A stretch of 5,744 bases of DNA from Thermoanaerobaculales bacterium (GTDB lineage Bacteria > Acidobacteriota > Thermoanaerobaculia > Thermoanaerobaculales > Sulfomarinibacteraceae). The translations under genes and the position numbers were made by a program. Below, piece after piece: positions 5,258-5,744 of the stretch. The notes beneath the pieces are model-generated. The model was not told where the DNA came from, made no database searches, and was given only the letters and a program-made list of their open reading frames with translations. The stretch covers positions 1-5,744 of the forward strand of contig JALOKS010000189.1 of the NCBI GenBank assembly GCA_025456385.1, given 5' to 3'. How positions within the stretch are numbered: position 1 is the stretch's first letter; every line of letters starts with the position of its first letter.

Positions 5258-5744
5258 ATGGCCGAGTACCTGTCCTACGACATCCACCTCCTGGGCCTCA
5301 AGGATGCTTCGAAGTCTGGCCGCCACCGCTTCGCGACCACGATGGAGCGCCTGACGGGCCGCAGTCGCGACGAGTTCGACGACGTCTTCCCGTCGTCGGT
5401 GCTGCCGGTCTTCCAGGCGCTCGACAAGGAGCGGGCGCAGAAGATCGTCGACAGCCTCGGCACCGCCGGCATCCTGATCGAGATCCGGCCCTCGGCCAGG
5501 GCGCCGATCGAGGACGAGGGCGAGGTCGAGCCGGGCACCCGCCACTGCCCGGCCTGCAACGCCGTCCAGCCGGCGACCGCGGTCGAGTGCAGCCGGTGCG
5601 GCGTCGTCTTCAAGAAGTTCGAGCGCGAGCAGCTGCTGCGCATGCAGAAGGACCACACCCTCGAGCAGGCGATGATCAAGGCCATGCAGCTGCGCGAGGA
5701 GTGGACGCAGCGCGCCAACAAGTACCTCGAGTCGCGGCCCCTCA
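5258..5744 (+). CDS. L7/L12 C-terminal-like domain plus zinc-ribbon protein (partial, runs off the right edge)
   Basis: The frame is open from ATG 5258 to the window end (162 codons and no stop), so the C-terminus is unseen. Residues about 5-78 (from SYDIHLLGLKD, through RLTGRSRDEFDDVF and ALDKERAQKIVDSLGTAG, to ILIEIRP) follow the alternating pattern of the ribosomal protein L7/L12 C-terminal domain: beta, helix with a LTG turn, helix, beta ending in AGxxxEI. After an acidic linker (80-93) comes a zinc ribbon, C97-x2-C100-x10-C111-x2-C114, then FKKFEREQLLRMQ and a charged amphipathic helical region (about 118-158). It is divergent from the envelope operon and has a strong ribosome site. The L7/L12 match is by eye and remote; it is clearly not rplL itself. 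The family likely belongs to cytoplasmic zinc-ribbon proteins of unknown role, and later membrane segments cannot be excluded. I do not recognise a named gene. Confidence 0.82.
   Translation, partial: MAEYLSYDIHLLGLKDASKSGRHRFATTMERLTGRSRDEFDDVFPSSVLPVFQALDKERAQKIVDSLGTAGILIEIRPSARAPIEDEGEVEPGTRHCPACNAVQPATAVECSRCGVVFKKFEREQLLRMQKDHTLEQAMIKAMQLREEWTQRANKYLESRPL

Noticed and set aside
4925..5656. A 243-codon minus-strand frame
   Set aside because: It runs antisense through the zinc-ribbon gene and then across repeat elements; the peptide has repeat-derived ERSE/ESRD-type sequence and no recognisable domain.

Overview
The window is very GC-rich (roughly 70% by eye). It holds a three-gene cell-envelope operon on the minus strand, a separate minus-strand membrane prenyltransferase-superfamily gene with a broken C-terminus, and the start of a divergent plus-strand gene that runs off the right edge. 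The EnvC-like / S41-like / YibQ-like order points to a Gram-negative, diderm cell wall. The interspersed palindromic repeats resemble those of many environmental Acidobacteriota and former Deltaproteobacteria genomes. I cannot place the organism more precisely from sequence alone.

Layout, left to right. Positions 1-128 are most of an interspersed fold-back repeat. 129-187 holds nothing I recognise. 188-311 is a second kind of inverted repeat, built from TGAGT-type units. A UbiA-superfamily gene resembling decaprenyl-phosphate phosphoribosyltransferase (1048 down to 284) follows; its native C-terminus is visible in another frame ending at 310, so the gene carries an internal deletion plus frame change near 400-425. 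1049-1294 is non-coding and dominated by an 87-bp tandem duplication (1101-1280). The operon 4755-1295, read right to left, encodes an EnvC-like coiled-coil/LytM protein, an S41 (CtpA-like) protein and a YibQ-type divergent polysaccharide deacetylase, with gaps of only 2 and 3 bp. The divergent intergenic region 4756-5257 contains the operon's likely promoter, one complete fold-back element, one half element and two fragments. From 5258 a new gene encodes an L7/L12 C-terminal-like domain followed by a four-cysteine zinc ribbon.

The operon genes probably work together on peptidoglycan remodelling at division or daughter-cell separation. EnvC-type proteins activate amidases and do not cut peptidoglycan themselves, and this one lacks the LytM zinc ligands, as expected. 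Less expected is that the S41 protein has also lost its catalytic Ser/Lys dyad (Gly284 and Gln308), so two of the three operon products look non-catalytic. This pseudoprotease, the L7/L12-like plus zinc-ribbon protein and the fold-back repeats are the points most worth following. I see no defence system, CRISPR array, RNA gene or transposase.
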